NCBI GenBank assembly: GCA_027058255.1
Contig: JALUTE010000514.1
Span: forward strand, 1-7,243
Direction: 5' to 3'
Origin: Methyloligella sp.
GTDB lineage: Bacteria > Pseudomonadota > Alphaproteobacteria > Rhizobiales > JALUTE01
DNA length: 7,243 nt
Part shown: piece after piece, positions 1 to 5,802 of the stretch
Layout: each line of letters starts with the position of its first letter
How positions within the stretch are numbered: position 1 is the first letter of the stretch
Made by a program: the position numbers and the translations under genes
Notes under the pieces: model-generated
What the model saw: the letters and a program-made list of their open reading frames with translations, nothing else
The model's database searches: none
Told to the model about the DNA's origin: nothing

Positions 1-2
1 GC

Positions 3-1079
3 CGGCGCCAGCAGGCCTGGGGCTATCTCGAGGTCAACTCGCCCGACATGATGGAGCGCACGCTCTGGGAGAAGTCCGGCCATTGGGAGAAGTTCGGCGA
101 GAACATGTTCACCACCGAGACGCCGGATGAGCGGGTCTATTGCTGCAAGCCCATGAACTGCCCGGGCCATGTGCAGATCTTCAAGAACGGCCTCAAATCC
201 TATCGCGACCTGCCGCTCAAGATCGCCGAGTTCGGCAAGGTGCACCGCTATGAGCCCTCGGGCGCGCTGCACGGCCTCATGCGTGTGCGCCATTTCACCC
301 AGGACGATGCGCACATCTTCTGCACGCGCGATCAGATCACCGAGGTCTGCGTGGAGCTCAACCAGCAGATGCTCTCCATCTATCGCGATTTCGGCTTCGA
401 GGACGTGGTCATCAAGTTCTCGGACCGGCCGGAGAAACGGGTGGGCTCGGACGCGGTGTGGGACGAGGCGGAGGCGGCGCTGATCGAGGCGGTCGAGGCG
501 GCGGGGCTCACTTACGAGCTCAACCCCGGCGAGGGCGCCTTTTACGGGCCCAAGCTCGAATATGTGCTGCGCGATGCCATCGGCCGCGACTGGCAGTGTG
601 GCACCATCCAGGTGGACCTCAACCTGCCGGGCCGGCTCGATGCCTTCTATATCGGCCCCGATGGCGAGAAGCACGAGCCGGTGATGATCCACCGGGCCAT
701 GTTCGGCTCCCTCGAGCGGTTCACCGGCATTCTGATCGAGCACTATGCCGGCCATCTGCCGCTCTGGCTCGCGCCGGTGCAGGTCGCGGTCTGCACCATT
801 GTCTCGGATGCGGACAAATACGCCCGCAAGGTGCATCGCGATCTCGTCAAGGCGGGGCTCAGGGCCGAGCTCGACCTGCGCAATGAGAAAATCAACTACA
901 AGGTGCGCGAGCACTCCCACGCCAAGGTGCCGGTGCTCTTCATCGTCGGCCGGCGCGAGGCGGAGGAGAAGCAGGTCTCCATCCGGCGGCTCGGCTCGCG
1001 GGCGCAGGAGGTTGTGCCCCTGCGCGAGGCGATCAAGGCGCTCAAGGGCGAGGCGGTGCCGCCGGATCTTGCCAAATAG
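3..1079 (+). CDS. thrS: Threonyl-tRNA synthetase, C-terminal part (5' end outside window)
   Basis: Charges tRNA-Thr with threonine in the cytoplasm (class II aminoacyl-tRNA synthetase). The reading frame is open from the window edge, so the gene starts upstream. About 358 codons are visible of the roughly 640-660 usual for the family; the N-terminal TGS and editing domains are missing from view. The catalytic core is recognisable: KPMNCPGHV (its Cys, at 159-161, is the first zinc ligand), the motif 2 region HRYEPSGALHGLMRVRHFTQ, DDAHIFC (zinc-ligand His), VMIHRAMFGSLERFTGILIE (zinc-ligand His followed by motif 3), and the C-terminal anticodon-binding domain from about PLWLAPVQVAV to the TAG stop. 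The frame shows no damage. The next gene converges on it with a 44-bp gap in which I see no convincing terminator. Identification is very secure. Confidence 0.98.
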   Translation, partial: RRQQAWGYLEVNSPDMMERTLWEKSGHWEKFGENMFTTETPDERVYCCKPMNCPGHVQIFKNGLKSYRDLPLKIAEFGKVHRYEPSGALHGLMRVRHFTQDDAHIFCTRDQITEVCVELNQQMLSIYRDFGFEDVVIKFSDRPEKRVGSDAVWDEAEAALIEAVEAAGLTYELNPGEGAFYGPKLEYVLRDAIGRDWQCGTIQVDLNLPGRLDAFYIGPDGEKHEPVMIHRAMFGSLERFTGILIEHYAGHLPLWLAPVQVAVCTIVSDADKYARKVHRDLVKAGLRAELDLRNEKINYKVREHSHAKVPVLFIVGRREAEEKQVSIRRLGSRAQEVVPLREAIKALKGEAVPPDLAK

Positions 1080-1123
1080 GCCGCGCCGTCAACTTGGCCC
1101 GTGACCGGCCCGCGCTCCGGCGC

Positions 1124-1894
1124 TCACAGCCATCCCCTCTCGGCCAGGCGCGCCCGCAGCGCCGCCTCGGCCTTGGCAAGGCGCGCCTCGCTGGTCGAGC
1201 GCAGCACGAGCTGCGTGCCGAGCCTGCCGTCGCGGAAGAAGGGATAGCTGCCCATGGCAACGTCCGGGAAGGCCGCCTGCAGGTCGGCGAACATGGGCGC
1301 AATGTCACCCTCGGGCTGAGAGACCTCGACCGCGACCGCGTGCATGGGCCGGCCCTTGCGCAGGCGCGGCAGGACCGCGTCCAGCATCACCTGCATGATG
1401 TCCGGCACGCCGGCGAGCACGATCACATTGGCGATCATGAAGCCGGGCGTCGCCGAGATCGTGTTGGCGATGAGCTCGGCGCCCTCGGGAATGCGGGCCA
1501 TGCGCAGGCGCGCCGGCGTCAGCCGCTCCTCGCCATAGCGCTCGCGCATCATGGCGACGGCGCGCGGGTCGATGTCGATGGCCACGCCCAAGGCGCGGGC
1601 GATGGCGTCGGCCGTGATGTCGTCATGGGTGGGGCCGATGCCCCCGGTGGTGAAGACATAAGTGTAGGCCGCGCGCAGCGCATTCACCGCCGCGACGATC
1701 GCCGCCTCGCGGTCCGGCACGATGCGCACCTCCTCGAGCCGGATGCCCACCGCGGTGAGCTGCTCGGCAATGTGACCGACATTCCTGTCCTTGGTGCGCC
1801 CGGAGAGGATCTCGTCGCCGATCACCACCAGCCCGGCCGTCACGGTTTGCGCGCCGGCATCGGCCTCGTTCGTGCGCTTGGTCTCGCTGCTCAT
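1124..1894 (-). CDS. Stand-alone CinA N-terminal domain protein (MoaB/MogA-like molybdopterin-binding fold)
   Basis: A 256-residue protein of the CinA N-terminal family (COG1058, MoCF-biosynthesis fold). Visible hallmarks are LVVIGDEILSGRTKDRN (residues 22-38), the glycine-rich TTGGIGPTHDD (82-92), and ATPGFMIANVIVLAGVP (148-164). Full CinA proteins are about 420 residues, with a second PncC-type nicotinamide-nucleotide amidase domain; this one ends at ERGWL without it. In characterised CinA proteins this half carries ADP-ribose pyrophosphatase activity; whether that holds here is inference, and a competence role is unproven. I chose the ATG at 1894: a GAGG stands 7 nt upstream and conserved sequence begins soon after. 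The frame is open up to an ATG at 1966, but those 24 extra codons fill the divergent gap and look non-coding. It faces away from sfsA and converges on thrS. The family call is sure, the biological role is not. Confidence 0.93.
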   Translation of the reverse strand: MSSETKRTNEADAGAQTVTAGLVVIGDEILSGRTKDRNVGHIAEQLTAVGIRLEEVRIVPDREAAIVAAVNALRAAYTYVFTTGGIGPTHDDITADAIARALGVAIDIDPRAVAMMRERYGEERLTPARLRMARIPEGAELIANTISATPGFMIANVIVLAGVPDIMQVMLDAVLPRLRKGRPMHAVAVEVSQPEGDIAPMFADLQAAFPDVAMGSYPFFRDGRLGTQLVLRSTSEARLAKAEAALRARLAERGWL

Positions 1895-1938
1895 CGGCGC
1901 CTCGCAACCCGCTTGCCCACATGATTTGCCAGGCCCCT

Positions 1939-1966
1939 TGTAGCACGGGCGGCGCGCCCCTAGCAT
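1939..1966 (+). promoter_or_regulatory. Candidate promoter of sfsA in the divergent gap
   Basis: TTGTAG (1939-1944) and TAGCAT (1961-1966) are 16 bp apart, matching the sigma-70 hexamers at 3/6 and 4/6 positions. Transcription would start about 1972-1975, practically at the sfsA ATG, implying a leaderless or near-leaderless message. That would agree with the absence of any Shine-Dalgarno before that ATG. By-eye match only; chance matches of this quality are common. Confidence 0.25.
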
Positions 1967-1974
1967 GCGCGGCC

Positions 1975-2685
1975 ATGCGTTTTCCCGATCCGCTCATACC
2001 CGCCACGCTGCTCCGGCGCTACAAGCGCTTCCTCGCCGATGTCCGCCTCGAGACCGGCGAGGAGGTGACGGCCCATTGCGCCAATCCCGGCTCCATGCTG
2101 GGGCTGGCGCAGGAGGGCGCCGCCGTCTGGCTCTCGCCTGCGCGCAACCCGAAGCGCAAGCTCAAATATAGCTGGGAGCTCGTCGAGGTGGACGGCGGGC
2201 GCGGGCCGACGCTGGTCGGCATCAACACCGCCCATCCGAACGCCATCGTCGCCGAGGCCATCGCCGCCGGCCGGATCGCGCCGCTTGCAGGCTATGACCA
2301 CCTGCGGCGCGAGGTGCGCTATGGGAGCAGGAGCCGCGTCGACATCCTTCTCGAGACGGGCGACGGCGCGCGCTGCTATGTGGAGGTGAAGAACGTGCAT
2401 CTCTCGCGCCGCCCCGGCCTTGCCGAGTTTCCCGATGCGGTGACGGCACGCGGGGCGCGGCATCTGGCCGAGCTTGCGGCCATGGTGGCCGAGGGACACC
2501 GGGCGGTGATGGTCTATCTCATTCAGCGCGGCGATGCCGAGCGCTTTGCCCTGGCAGGCGATATTGACCCGGCCTATGCCGAGGCCTTCGAGCGGGCGCG
2601 CGCCGCCGGCGTCGAGGCGCTTGCCTATGGCTGCGCGATGAGCCCCGAGGAGATCACGCTCGCCCGCGCGGTGCCATTTGCGTGA
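1975..2685 (+). CDS. sfsA: SfsA family protein (sugar fermentation stimulation protein homologue)
   Basis: A 236-residue protein matching E. coli SfsA along its whole length (E. coli protein about 234 residues). The start MRFPDPL..TLLRRYKRFLADV lines up with the E. coli N-terminus, which is why I chose the ATG at 1975 over the in-frame ATG at 1921; the 18 extra codons have no counterpart. Residues 1-65 form the putative OB-fold part, including CANPGSM. The C-terminal part carries a restriction-nuclease-like signature, RSRVDIL (D123) with YVEVKNV (E137, K139), then EFPDAVTARGARHL (151-164). E. coli SfsA was named as a maltose-gene regulator and nucleic-acid binder; the fold suggests a nuclease, but its true function is unsettled. 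No ribosome-binding site is visible before the ATG. It is divergent from the CinA-like gene and followed by map after 141 bp. Confidence 0.96.
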   Translation: MRFPDPLIPATLLRRYKRFLADVRLETGEEVTAHCANPGSMLGLAQEGAAVWLSPARNPKRKLKYSWELVEVDGGRGPTLVGINTAHPNAIVAEAIAAGRIAPLAGYDHLRREVRYGSRSRVDILLETGDGARCYVEVKNVHLSRRPGLAEFPDAVTARGARHLAELAAMVAEGHRAVMVYLIQRGDAERFALAGDIDPAYAEAFERARAAGVEALAYGCAMSPEEITLARAVPFA

Positions 2686-2712
2686 CGGGCCGGGGTGCGC
2701 CGCGGGGCGACA

Positions 2713-2741
2713 TTGCGCAGCCGCGCGTTTGTGCTTAGGTA
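2713..2741 (+). promoter_or_regulatory. Candidate promoter of map-radC
   Basis: TTGCGC (2713-2718), 17 bp, then TAGGTA (2736-2741) in the 141-bp sfsA-map gap. The -10 match is poor, so this is a weak by-eye call. A start near 2748 would give map a leader of about 80 nt containing the inverted repeat at 2752-2777. Map and radC might equally be read from the sfsA promoter. Confidence 0.22.
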
Positions 2742-2751
2742 AGGCGTGACA

Positions 2752-2777
2752 CGGCCCGATGATGGTCTTCCGGGCCG
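2752..2777 (+). repeat. Inverted repeat (hairpin) in the map leader
   Basis: CGGCCCG (2752-2758) and CGGGCCG (2771-2777) are perfect 7-bp complementary arms around a 12-nt loop. No T-run follows, so it is not a standard intrinsic terminator. It lies 49 bp before the chosen map start. The loop side also carries GATGATGGTC (2758-2767), repeated as GATCATGGTC (2781-2790). Role unknown; GC-rich DNA yields such arms by chance. Confidence 0.35.
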
Positions 2778-2814
2778 GCAGATCATGGTCATCGCTGCGA
2801 ATCGTGGCGTCGCT

Positions 2815-2819
2815 GGAAG
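2815..2819 (+). promoter_or_regulatory. Ribosome-binding site fixing the map start
   Basis: GGAAG lies 7 nt before the ATG at 2827. The in-frame alternatives upstream (GTG at 2746, ATG at 2785) lack a comparably placed site, and the residues they would add do not resemble the family's N-terminus. Confidence 0.6.
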
Positions 2820-2826
2820 CAAATGC

Positions 2827-3651
2827 ATGTCTAACCTCGATCTTTCCCATGTCGACACCGATGTCGGCCCGATTCCCCTGCATGGGGCCGAGGCGTTCGA
2901 AGGCATGCGCCGCGCCGGCCGCCTGGCAGCCGAGGCCCTGGACATGCTCACCGAGCATGTGGTGCCGGGCGTGACCACGGAGACTCTCGACGATCTGGTG
3001 TTCGAATTCGCCATGGACCACGGCGCCATTCCGGCGCCGCTCAACTATCGCGGCTTTCCCAGGTCCATTTGCGTGTCCATCAATCACGTGGTCTGCCACG
3101 GCATTCCGGGCCCGCGGGCGCTGCGCGAGGGCGAGATCCTCAATATCGACGTCACCCTCATCGTCGATGGCTGGCATGGCGACACCAGCCGCATGTATGC
3201 GGTGGGCCGCGTGCCGCGCAAGGCCGAGCGGCTGATCGAGGTCACCTATGAGGCGCTGATGCGGGGCATTGGGGCGGTCAAGCCCGGCAACACCACGGGC
3301 CATATCGGCGCCGCAATCCAGGCCTGGGCGCATGAGCAGAGATGCAGCGTGGTGGAGGATTTCTGCGGCCATGGCCTGGGGCGGGTGTTCCACGATCGGC
3401 CGAACATCCTGCACTATGGCAAGGCGGGCGAAGGCGTGCGGCTGGAGCCGGGCATGCTGTTCACCATCGAGCCGATGATCAATCTCGGCCGGCGCCATGT
3501 GAAGGTGCTGGGCGATGGCTGGACGGCGGTGACCCGCGACCGGGCGCTGTCGGCCCAGTTCGAGCATACGGTCGGCGTGACCGAGGACGGCTGCGAGATC
3601 TTCACCCTGTCGCCGCGCGGTCTCGATCGCCCTCAGTTCCCGTCCCAATGA
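2827..3651 (+). CDS. map: Type I methionine aminopeptidase
   Basis: Removes the initiator methionine from new cytoplasmic proteins; a metal-dependent pita-bread-fold hydrolase. The 274-residue product has all five metal ligands: D108 (LNIDVT), D119 (HGDTSRMY), H182 (CGHGLG), E215 (FTIEPM) and E246 (QFEHTVG). Each is shifted by exactly 11 from the E. coli ligands D97, D108, H171, E204 and E235, so the core has no insertions or deletions relative to E. coli. The catalytic histidines correspond to H91 (VCHGIPG) and H189 (VFHDRP). The extra N-terminal length (about 11 residues) agrees with longer alphaproteobacterial forms. The ATG at 2827 was chosen for its ribosome-binding site. The stop codon overlaps the radC Shine-Dalgarno, so the two are an operon. 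Confidence 0.97.
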   Translation: MSNLDLSHVDTDVGPIPLHGAEAFEGMRRAGRLAAEALDMLTEHVVPGVTTETLDDLVFEFAMDHGAIPAPLNYRGFPRSICVSINHVVCHGIPGPRALREGEILNIDVTLIVDGWHGDTSRMYAVGRVPRKAERLIEVTYEALMRGIGAVKPGNTTGHIGAAIQAWAHEQRCSVVEDFCGHGLGRVFHDRPNILHYGKAGEGVRLEPGMLFTIEPMINLGRRHVKVLGDGWTAVTRDRALSAQFEHTVGVTEDGCEIFTLSPRGLDRPQFPSQ

Positions 3652-3661
3652 GGGCCGGGCC

Positions 3662-4387
3662 ATGTCGGACGGCTTCGACGATGCCGGCAAGGCGCCCAGG
3701 GATGCGGGCATGGCGACACCGCATCATGTGGGGCACCGAGAGCGCCTGCGCGCCCGATTCCGCAAGGCCGGCGCCGAGGCCCTTGCCGACTACGAGCTAC
3801 TCGAGCTCATCCTTTTCCGTGCCATTCCGCGTCGCGACGTCAAGGCCCTGGCAAAGGCGCTGATCGCGCGCTTCGGCTCCTTCGCCGAGGTGGTCCACGC
3901 GCCCGAAGCGCGGCTTGCCGAGGTTCCCGGCGTCGGCACGGCCGTGGTGACGGAGATCAAGATCGTGCGCGCCGCGGCCCTGCGCGTGGCCCGGGCCGGG
4001 TTGGTGGACCGTCCCGTGCTCTCCTCCTGGAGCGCCGTGCTCGACTATAGCCGGGCGGCCATGGCCTTCGAGACGCGCGAGCAGTTCCGCATCCTTTTCC
4101 TCGACAAGCGCAACCGGCTGATCGCGGACGAGGTGCAGCAACAGGGAACCGTCGATCACACGCCCGTCTATGTGCGCGAGGTGGTCAAACGGGCGCTGGA
4201 GCTCTCGGCGACCGCGATCATCCTCATGCACAACCATCCCTCGGGCGATCCGACGCCCTCGCGCGCCGATATCGAGATGACGCGGCAGATCATCGATGCC
4301 GCGAAACGGCTCTCGATCACGGTTCACGATCACATCATCATCGGGCGCGAGGGCCATGCGAGCCTCAAGGGCCTCGGCCTGATATAG
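3662..4387 (+). CDS. radC: RadC family JAB/MPN-domain protein
   Basis: A 241-residue protein of the RadC (UPF0758) family. The N-terminal part contains GHRERLRARF (24-33) and YELLELILFRAIPRRDVK (44-61), then a helix-hairpin-helix-like LAEVPGVGTAVV (85-96). The C-terminal JAMM/MPN domain has E140 (TREQFRILFLDKRN), H190 and H192 (MHNHPSGDPTPS) and D203 (SRADIE), the full set of residues expected to bind zinc in JAMM metalloproteins. The historical radiation-sensitivity link of radC was shown to be mistaken in E. coli, and the family's substrate is unknown. The start is well supported: GAGGG at 3650-3654 lies 7 nt upstream and begins inside the map stop codon. It is the second gene of the map-radC unit. 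Confidence 0.96.
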   Translation: MSDGFDDAGKAPRDAGMATPHHVGHRERLRARFRKAGAEALADYELLELILFRAIPRRDVKALAKALIARFGSFAEVVHAPEARLAEVPGVGTAVVTEIKIVRAAALRVARAGLVDRPVLSSWSAVLDYSRAAMAFETREQFRILFLDKRNRLIADEVQQQGTVDHTPVYVREVVKRALELSATAIILMHNHPSGDPTPSRADIEMTRQIIDAAKRLSITVHDHIIIGREGHASLKGLGLI

Positions 4388-4457
4388 GGCGGGATGCGCA
4401 CCCCGGATGGCCGGCGCCGGACGCGCCTCGCGGCCTCGGGCAAGGCTATGGACGCAC

Positions 4458-4486
4458 TTGCCCCCCGGGGCGGCGGGGCATAGTTT
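4458..4486 (+). promoter_or_regulatory. Candidate promoter of the cysK-like gene
   Basis: TTGCCC (4458-4463), 17 bp, then TAGTTT (4481-4486). The TAGTTTAT stretch is the only notable AT-rich patch in this 199-bp gap, which makes the call somewhat better than a random match. Transcription would begin near 4493, leaving a leader of about 95 nt that contains the hairpin at 4502-4524. The arms TGCCCC (4459-4464) and GGGGCA (4475-4480) overlap the promoter and could instead be a weak radC terminator followed by TAGTTTAT. Confidence 0.35.
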
Positions 4487-4501
4487 ATCCGAAAGGCGAG
4501 A

Positions 4502-4524
4502 TGCGGGGCGCGCGCGCCACCGCA
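4502..4524 (+). repeat. Strong GC hairpin in the leader of the cysK-like gene
   Basis: TGCGGGGCG (4502-4510) pairs with CGCC-a-CCGCA (4515-4524): a 9-bp stem with one bulged A at 4519 and a CGCG tetraloop. Within it, 4507-4518 is a perfect 12-bp palindrome. A smaller hairpin, CTCG-agag-CGAG (4529-4540), follows at once. There is no T-run. It could protect the message 5' end, act as a regulatory leader, or be chance in GC-rich DNA. Confidence 0.4.
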
Positions 4525-4573
4525 CCCGCTCGAGAGCGAGAAGGAAAGGCGAACCGGCAGGCACGGGGACCCG

Positions 4574-4580
4574 GGAAGGA
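4574..4580 (+). promoter_or_regulatory. Strong Shine-Dalgarno deciding a TTG start
   Basis: GGAAGGA lies 6 nt before the TTG at 4587. No ATG or GTG lies in frame near it, and the next in-frame ATG (4614) would cut into the conserved IGNTPL region of the cysteine synthase homologue. Confidence 0.75.
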
Positions 4581-4586
4581 ACGCCG

Positions 4587-5690
4587 TTGCGCACAGCATC
4601 CAACATCATCGACATGATCGGCAACACGCCGCTCATTCGTCTGCGCCGGGCCTCCGAGGAGACCGGATGCACCATCCTGGGCAAGGCCGAGTTTCTCAAT
4701 CCCGGCCAGTCGGTCAAGGATCGCGCGGCCCTCTACATCATCCGCGACGCGGTCGAGAAGGGGCAGATCGAGCCCGGCGGCATCGTCGTCGAAGGCACGG
4801 CCGGCAATACAGGCATCGGGATCGCCACGGTGGGCAACGCCATGGGCTTTCGCTCGGTGATCGTCATTCCCGAGACCCAGAGCCGGGAGAAGAAGGACGC
4901 GCTGCGCATCATGGGCGTGGAGCTCGTCGAAGTGCCGGCGGTTCCCTACAAGAACCCCAACAATTACGTGAAATATTCCGCGCGCCTTGCCAAGGCTCTC
5001 GCGAAGACCACGGAGCATGGGGTGATCTGGGCCAACCAGTTCGACAATGTGGCCAATCGGCGGGCGCATGTGGAAACAACAGGCCGGGAGATCTGGGAGC
5101 AGACCGAGGGCAAGGTGGATGGCTTCGTCTGCGCGGTCGGCACGGGGGGCTCGCTGGCGGGCGTCTCGCTCGCCCTCAAGGAGCGCAACCGGGACGTGTG
5201 CATTGCGCTTGCCGACCCCTATGGCTCGGCCATCTATTCCTGGTACAAGACGGGCGAGCTGAAATCGGAAGGCAACTCCATCACCGAAGGCATCGGCCAG
5301 GGGCGGATCACCGCCAATCTCGAAGGCGCGCGGCTGGACGAGGCCTATCGGATCGCCGACAGCGAGGCGCTGGAGATCCTCTTCTCGCTTCTGATCGAGG
5401 AAGGGCTCTGCCTCGGCGGCTCCTCGGGCATCAACATCGCCGGGGCCATCCGCCTCGCCCGCGATCTCGGCCCCGGGCACACCATTGTCACGCTGCTCTG
5501 CGACCTCGGCACCCGCTATCAGAGCAAGCTCTACAATCCGGAGTTCCTGCGCCAGAAGGGCTTGCCGGAGCCGCCCTGGCTGGTGCGCCCGCGCGCCCCG
5601 CTGCCGCAGGTCTTCGAGGAACAGGCGGAGAAGGGAGCCGGCGGAGCCATGGTCGACAAGACGGTCGCCGCCCCCTGCAATCTCTCCTGA
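4587..5690 (+). CDS. Cysteine synthase (O-acetylserine sulfhydrylase) family PLP enzyme, non-canonical subgroup
   Basis: A fold-type II PLP enzyme, annotated cysteine synthase A in alphaproteobacterial relatives; expected to make cysteine from O-acetylserine and sulfide. From the TTG start it has 367 residues, against about 320 for CysK. Seen: MIGNTPLIRL (10-19); the PLP lysine K44 in NPGQSVKDRAA; the substrate loop EGTAGNTGIG (69-78), where classical CysK has a TSGNTG loop; the phosphate loop GTGGS (185-189), where CysK has GTGGT; SITEGIGQGRI (231-241); and GGSSGIN (277-283), whose Ser contacts the PLP ring nitrogen. An insertion-like PAVPYKNPNNYVKY (117-130) and a tail of about 40 residues after LPEPPWL distinguish it from CysK. 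The frame extends upstream to an ATG at 4407, but that arginine/glycine-rich stretch looks like translated leader. It is followed by sseA, which supports a sulfur role. Family sure; exact substrate less so. Confidence 0.93.
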   Translation: MRTASNIIDMIGNTPLIRLRRASEETGCTILGKAEFLNPGQSVKDRAALYIIRDAVEKGQIEPGGIVVEGTAGNTGIGIATVGNAMGFRSVIVIPETQSREKKDALRIMGVELVEVPAVPYKNPNNYVKYSARLAKALAKTTEHGVIWANQFDNVANRRAHVETTGREIWEQTEGKVDGFVCAVGTGGSLAGVSLALKERNRDVCIALADPYGSAIYSWYKTGELKSEGNSITEGIGQGRITANLEGARLDEAYRIADSEALEILFSLLIEEGLCLGGSSGINIAGAIRLARDLGPGHTIVTLLCDLGTRYQSKLYNPEFLRQKGLPEPPWLVRPRAPLPQVFEEQAEKGAGGAMVDKTVAAPCNLS

Positions 5691-5691
5691 T

Positions 5692-5706
5692 TGTCGGGCC
5701 CCGACA
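5692..5706 (+). repeat. Inverted repeat directly after the cysK-like stop codon
   Basis: TGTCGG-gcc-CCGACA, perfect 6-bp arms around 3 nt, begins 2 nt after the TGA. It could be a transcript 3'-end stabilising hairpin or a weak terminator, but no T-run follows, so full termination before sseA is doubtful. Confidence 0.4.
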
Positions 5707-5722
5707 GTGCGGGGCCGGACCT

Positions 5723-5750
5723 GGCGGCACGGTTGCACGCCACTGCCGCC
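5723..5750 (+). repeat. Second inverted repeat in the cysK-sseA gap
   Basis: GGCGGCA (5723-5729) and TGCCGCC (5744-5750) are perfect 7-bp arms around a 14-nt loop, ending 52 bp before the sseA start. An alternative overlapping pairing (TGGCG 5722-5726 with CGCCA 5738-5742) also exists. With the hairpin at 5692 it makes this 112-bp gap unusually rich in potential RNA structure. No T-run. Confidence 0.35.
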
Positions 5751-5802
5751 CCATCACGAAGAACAAGAACCAGGACGCGTGCGTGCGAGGAGGATATCCC
5801 CA

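Noticed and set aside
1080..1123. Possible bidirectional terminator between thrS and the CinA-like gene (GCGCCG 1083-1088 with CGGCGC 1118-1123)
   Set aside because: Six-bp arms with a 29-nt loop and no T-run on either strand; too weak in GC-rich DNA.
1094..1924. Plus-strand open frame of 276 codons opposite the CinA-like gene
   Set aside because: Composition (Arg, His, Gly, Asp) and lack of motifs mark it as a shadow of the minus-strand gene, which has clear CinA motifs.
1951..1958. Palindrome GGCGCGCC in the divergent gap as an operator
   Set aside because: Eight-bp all-G/C palindromes are expected often in this base composition, and nothing else supports a binding site.
1960..3711. Long minus-strand open frame of 583 codons across sfsA and map
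   Set aside because: It lies antisense to two securely identified genes; its sequence is rich in His, Arg, Ala and Asp without family motifs, the usual reverse-strand shadow of GC-rich coding DNA.
4407..4586. ATG-initiated N-terminal extension of the cysK-like protein
   Set aside because: Sixty arginine- and glycine-rich residues with no family counterpart; the TTG at 4587 has a much better ribosome-binding site.
4485..5738. Minus-strand open frame of 417 codons opposite the cysK-like gene
   Set aside because: It is antisense to a well-conserved enzyme and shows no recognisable domain; the long open length follows from GC-rich third positions.
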